Origin: Methanomethylovorans hollandica DSM 15978
GTDB taxonomy: Archaea > Halobacteriota > Methanosarcinia > Methanosarcinales > Methanosarcinaceae
Direction: 5' to 3'
DNA length: 64,000 nt
Assembly (NCBI RefSeq): GCF_000328665.1
Contig: NC_019977.1
Span: 1,852,011-1,916,010, forward strand
Below, one piece after another: positions 62,060 to 64,000 of the stretch. Made by a program: the position numbers and the translations under genes. How positions within the stretch are numbered: position 1 is the first letter of the stretch; each line of letters starts with the position of its first letter. The notes beneath the pieces are model-generated. The model did not search any database, was not told the origin of the DNA, and saw only the letters and a program-made list of their open reading frames with translations.

Positions 62060-64000
62060 ATGGATACACTACCCTCCATACCTAAAAGGATATCTGCAAT
62101 ACAATTTGGCCTGATATCTCCAAGAGAGGTAAGGAAAATGAGCGTTACCAACATCATTACTGCAGATACCTATGATGATGATGGTTACCCTATAGATATG
62201 GGACTAATGGACCTTAGACTGGGAGTTATAGATCCCGGACTTAAATGCAAGACCTGTTCAAGTAGGGCAGGAGAATGCCCTGGGCATTTTGGACATATAG
62301 AGCTGGTTGCCCCAGTAGTACATGTGGGATTTAACAAGACAATCCGCAAAGCATTACGCTCTATATGCCGCAATTGCAGTGCCCTTTTGCTGGAACCGTC
62401 TCAGAAAAAGAATTTCCTTACTCAGATCGATAAACTCCATGAAATGGGACATCTGCCGGACCCTGTGATTAATGACGTTTTTAAGGAGGCAAGGAAGACA
62501 AAAGTCTGTCCACATTGTGGGACTGAGCAGTTAGAGATCAAGTTCGAAAAACCCACTGAATACATAGAGGATGGGCACAAGCTAACACCTACAGAGATAA
62601 GGGACAGGTTCGAGAACATATCAGATGATGATGTGAAAGTGATCGGAATGGACCCTTCATGTGCCAGGCCGGAGTGGATGATCCTTACAGTATTACCCGT
62701 GCCGCCTGTAACAGTCAGACCATCCATCACACTTGAGTCCGGCCAGCGCAGTGAAGATGACCTGACCCACAAACTTGTGGATATAATACGTATAAACCAG
62801 CGTTTCCAGGAGAACAGGGATGCAGGAGCGCCACAACTTATCATAGAAGATCTGTGGGAACTGTTGCAGTACCATGTGACCACTTTCTTTGACAACGAAG
62901 TATCAGGCGTTCCACCGGCAAGACACAGATCCGGAAGACCTCTGAAGACACTTACCCAGCGTCTCAAAGGAAAGGAAGGACGTTTCAGGGGAAGCCTGTC
63001 AGGTAAACGTGTAAACTTCTCTGCACGTACCGTAGTGTCACCTGACCCAAACCTTAGCATCAACGAAGTTGGAGTACCCGAAGCCATAGCTATTCAGATG
63101 ACCATTCCTGAAAGAGTCATCGAGAGAAATATAGAGCTTCTAAGAATGTATATCCTTAAGGGAAGCGATGTCCACCCCGGGGCAAACTATGTGATCCGCC
63201 CGGATGAGAGACGTATAAAGATAACGGAGAACAACAAGGAAGAGCTGGCCGAGAAAGTAGAGAAAGGATGGGTTGTTGAGAGACAACTGATGGATGGAGA
63301 TACCGTACTATTCAACAGGCAGCCATCTCTGCATAAGATGAGTATTATGGCCCATCAGGTGAAAGTCCTTCCTAACAAAACATTCAGGCTTAATCCTGCA
63401 GTGTGCCCCCCATACAACGCTGACTTTGATGGGGATGAGATGAACATGCACGTGCTACAAACTGAGGAATCAAGAGCTGAAGCAAGTATACTCATGCAGG
63501 TGCAGGAAAATATCCTTTCACCACGTTTCGGCGGACCTATCATTGGGGGCATCCACGATCATATATCGGGTATGTTCCTGCTTACAAGGAACGAGAACCG
63601 GATAACCAAGAACGAAGCTTTGGAGCTTCTTAGAAAGGCAGAGATAAGAGAATTACCAGAGCCTGCGGGATATAAGGAGACCGGAGAACCCTATTGGAAT
63701 GGGAAGCAAATATTCAGCCAGATACTTCCGAAAGGACTTAATGCAGAATTCCCTGCTGAAGTGTGTTTTAAATGTGATGTTTGTAAGAAGGAAGCCTGTG
63801 AATACAATGCATATGTTGTGATCCGCAATGGAGAGATGATACAAGGCACAATCGATGAAAGGGCGATAGGGGCTTTCAAAGGTATCATACTTGACAAGGT
63901 AGTAAAGACATACGGTACTACAGCTGGTGCTAAATTTATAGATGATTTTACCAGGCTTGCCATAAGAGGCGTAATGAAGACTGGCCTGAGCTTTGGTATC
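62060..64000 (+). CDS. rpoA1: RNA polymerase subunit A' (Rpo1N), 3' end outside window
   Basis: N-terminal two thirds of the largest subunit, including the catalytic metal site. ATG 62060 follows a perfect aaggtgat. The visible 647 codons are open to the window end. Features in order: MDTLPSIPKRISAIQFGLIS at the clamp, a zinc motif CKTCSSRAGECPGHFGHIEL (residues about 64-83), a second cysteine pair CRNC, GKRVNFSARTVVSPDPNL, and the Mg-binding NADFDGDEMN at residues 453-462. No intein is seen in the part present. rpoA'' is expected downstream. Confidence 0.96.
   Translation, partial: MDTLPSIPKRISAIQFGLISPREVRKMSVTNIITADTYDDDGYPIDMGLMDLRLGVIDPGLKCKTCSSRAGECPGHFGHIELVAPVVHVGFNKTIRKALRSICRNCSALLLEPSQKKNFLTQIDKLHEMGHLPDPVINDVFKEARKTKVCPHCGTEQLEIKFEKPTEYIEDGHKLTPTEIRDRFENISDDDVKVIGMDPSCARPEWMILTVLPVPPVTVRPSITLESGQRSEDDLTHKLVDIIRINQRFQENRDAGAPQLIIEDLWELLQYHVTTFFDNEVSGVPPARHRSGRPLKTLTQRLKGKEGRFRGSLSGKRVNFSARTVVSPDPNLSINEVGVPEAIAIQMTIPERVIERNIELLRMYILKGSDVHPGANYVIRPDERRIKITENNKEELAEKVEKGWVVERQLMDGDTVLFNRQPSLHKMSIMAHQVKVLPNKTFRLNPAVCPPYNADFDGDEMNMHVLQTEESRAEASILMQVQENILSPRFGGPIIGGIHDHISGMFLLTRNENRITKNEALELLRKAEIRELPEPAGYKETGEPYWNGKQIFSQILPKGLNAEFPAEVCFKCDVCKKEACEYNAYVVIRNGEMIQGTIDERAIGAFKGIILDKVVKTYGTTAGAKFIDDFTRLAIRGVMKTGLSFGI

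Noticed and set aside
58624-64000. Intein or intron in the RNA polymerase genes
   Set aside because: B'', B' and the visible part of A' read through conserved motifs without inserted splicing blocks.

Overview
This window comes from the chromosome of a methanogenic archaeon, most probably a member of the Methanosarcinaceae (Methanomethylovorans/Methanolobus/Methanosarcina relatives). The evidence is the split archaeal RNA polymerase (H, B'', B', A'), an archaeal exosome, RNase P and proteasome cluster, archaeal-type valyl- and prolyl-tRNA synthetases, methanogenesis marker 12, DUF1699 and DUF2103 proteins, the archaeal pantoate kinase route to CoA, a PGF-CTERM sorting signal, LVIVD surface repeats, and a tRNA-Trp whose intron is a C/D guide RNA. 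Genes are dense. TTG and GTG starts are frequent, many neighbours overlap by a few bases, and A/T-rich TATA-type promoters sit in the gaps. I see no insertion sequence, prophage or CRISPR array.

Layout. 0-7 kb: Hel308 helicase (its start is outside the window), hisD, a DUF1699 protein, and the tetrapyrrole genes cobA-hemD-ahbC. 7-16 kb: a superoxide reductase with a decayed DsrE-like gene upstream, then valS, a PUA protein, sepF-ZPR1, a peroxiredoxin, proS and a CobT-like gene. 16-17.7 kb: intron-bearing tRNA-Trp and a response regulator whose kinase-like tail has lost its histidine. 17.7-26.9 kb: the translation/RNA-processing super-cluster rpl15e, a COG1325 protein, rnp3, rnp2, psmA, SBDS, rrp4, rrp41, rrp42, rpl37ae, rpoP, Brix, pcc1, pfdB, DHH phosphoesterase. 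The cluster opens with a structured 5' leader. 26.9-30.2 kb: a PaaK-type CoA ligase, an ACT protein, DUF2103 and methanogenesis marker 12.

30.3-51.5 kb is the accessory part. It holds a double-domain glycosyltransferase plus a second glycosyltransferase, a 14-repeat LVIVD protein with an FG-GAP-like tail, a cupin regulator/thioesterase/acyl-CoA synthetase trio, a DUF2341 PGF-CTERM surface protein, a thioredoxin, an MprF-like lipid aminoacyltransferase, an Hrq1/MrfA-like helicase fused to TPRs, a pirin, a small decayed membrane gene and a beta-helix lipoprotein. 51.6-64 kb returns to housekeeping: archaeal CoA synthesis (coaBC, pantoate kinase, phosphopantothenate synthetase), an HD hydrolase, SAH recycling by deaminase plus hydrolase, tRNA-Lys, and the start of the RNA polymerase operon. 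The window ends inside rpoA'.

The observations most worth following are: (1) the rpl15e leader, a compact fold that begins where the TATA box predicts transcription to start and has two alternative partners for its closing strand; (2) the tRNA-Trp intron, where the bulge-helix-bulge and both guide duplexes can be read base by base; (3) the response regulator with a degenerate histidine box; (4) the helicase-TPR fusion and MprF in an ether-lipid organism; (5) the decaying DsrE-like gene next to superoxide reductase.
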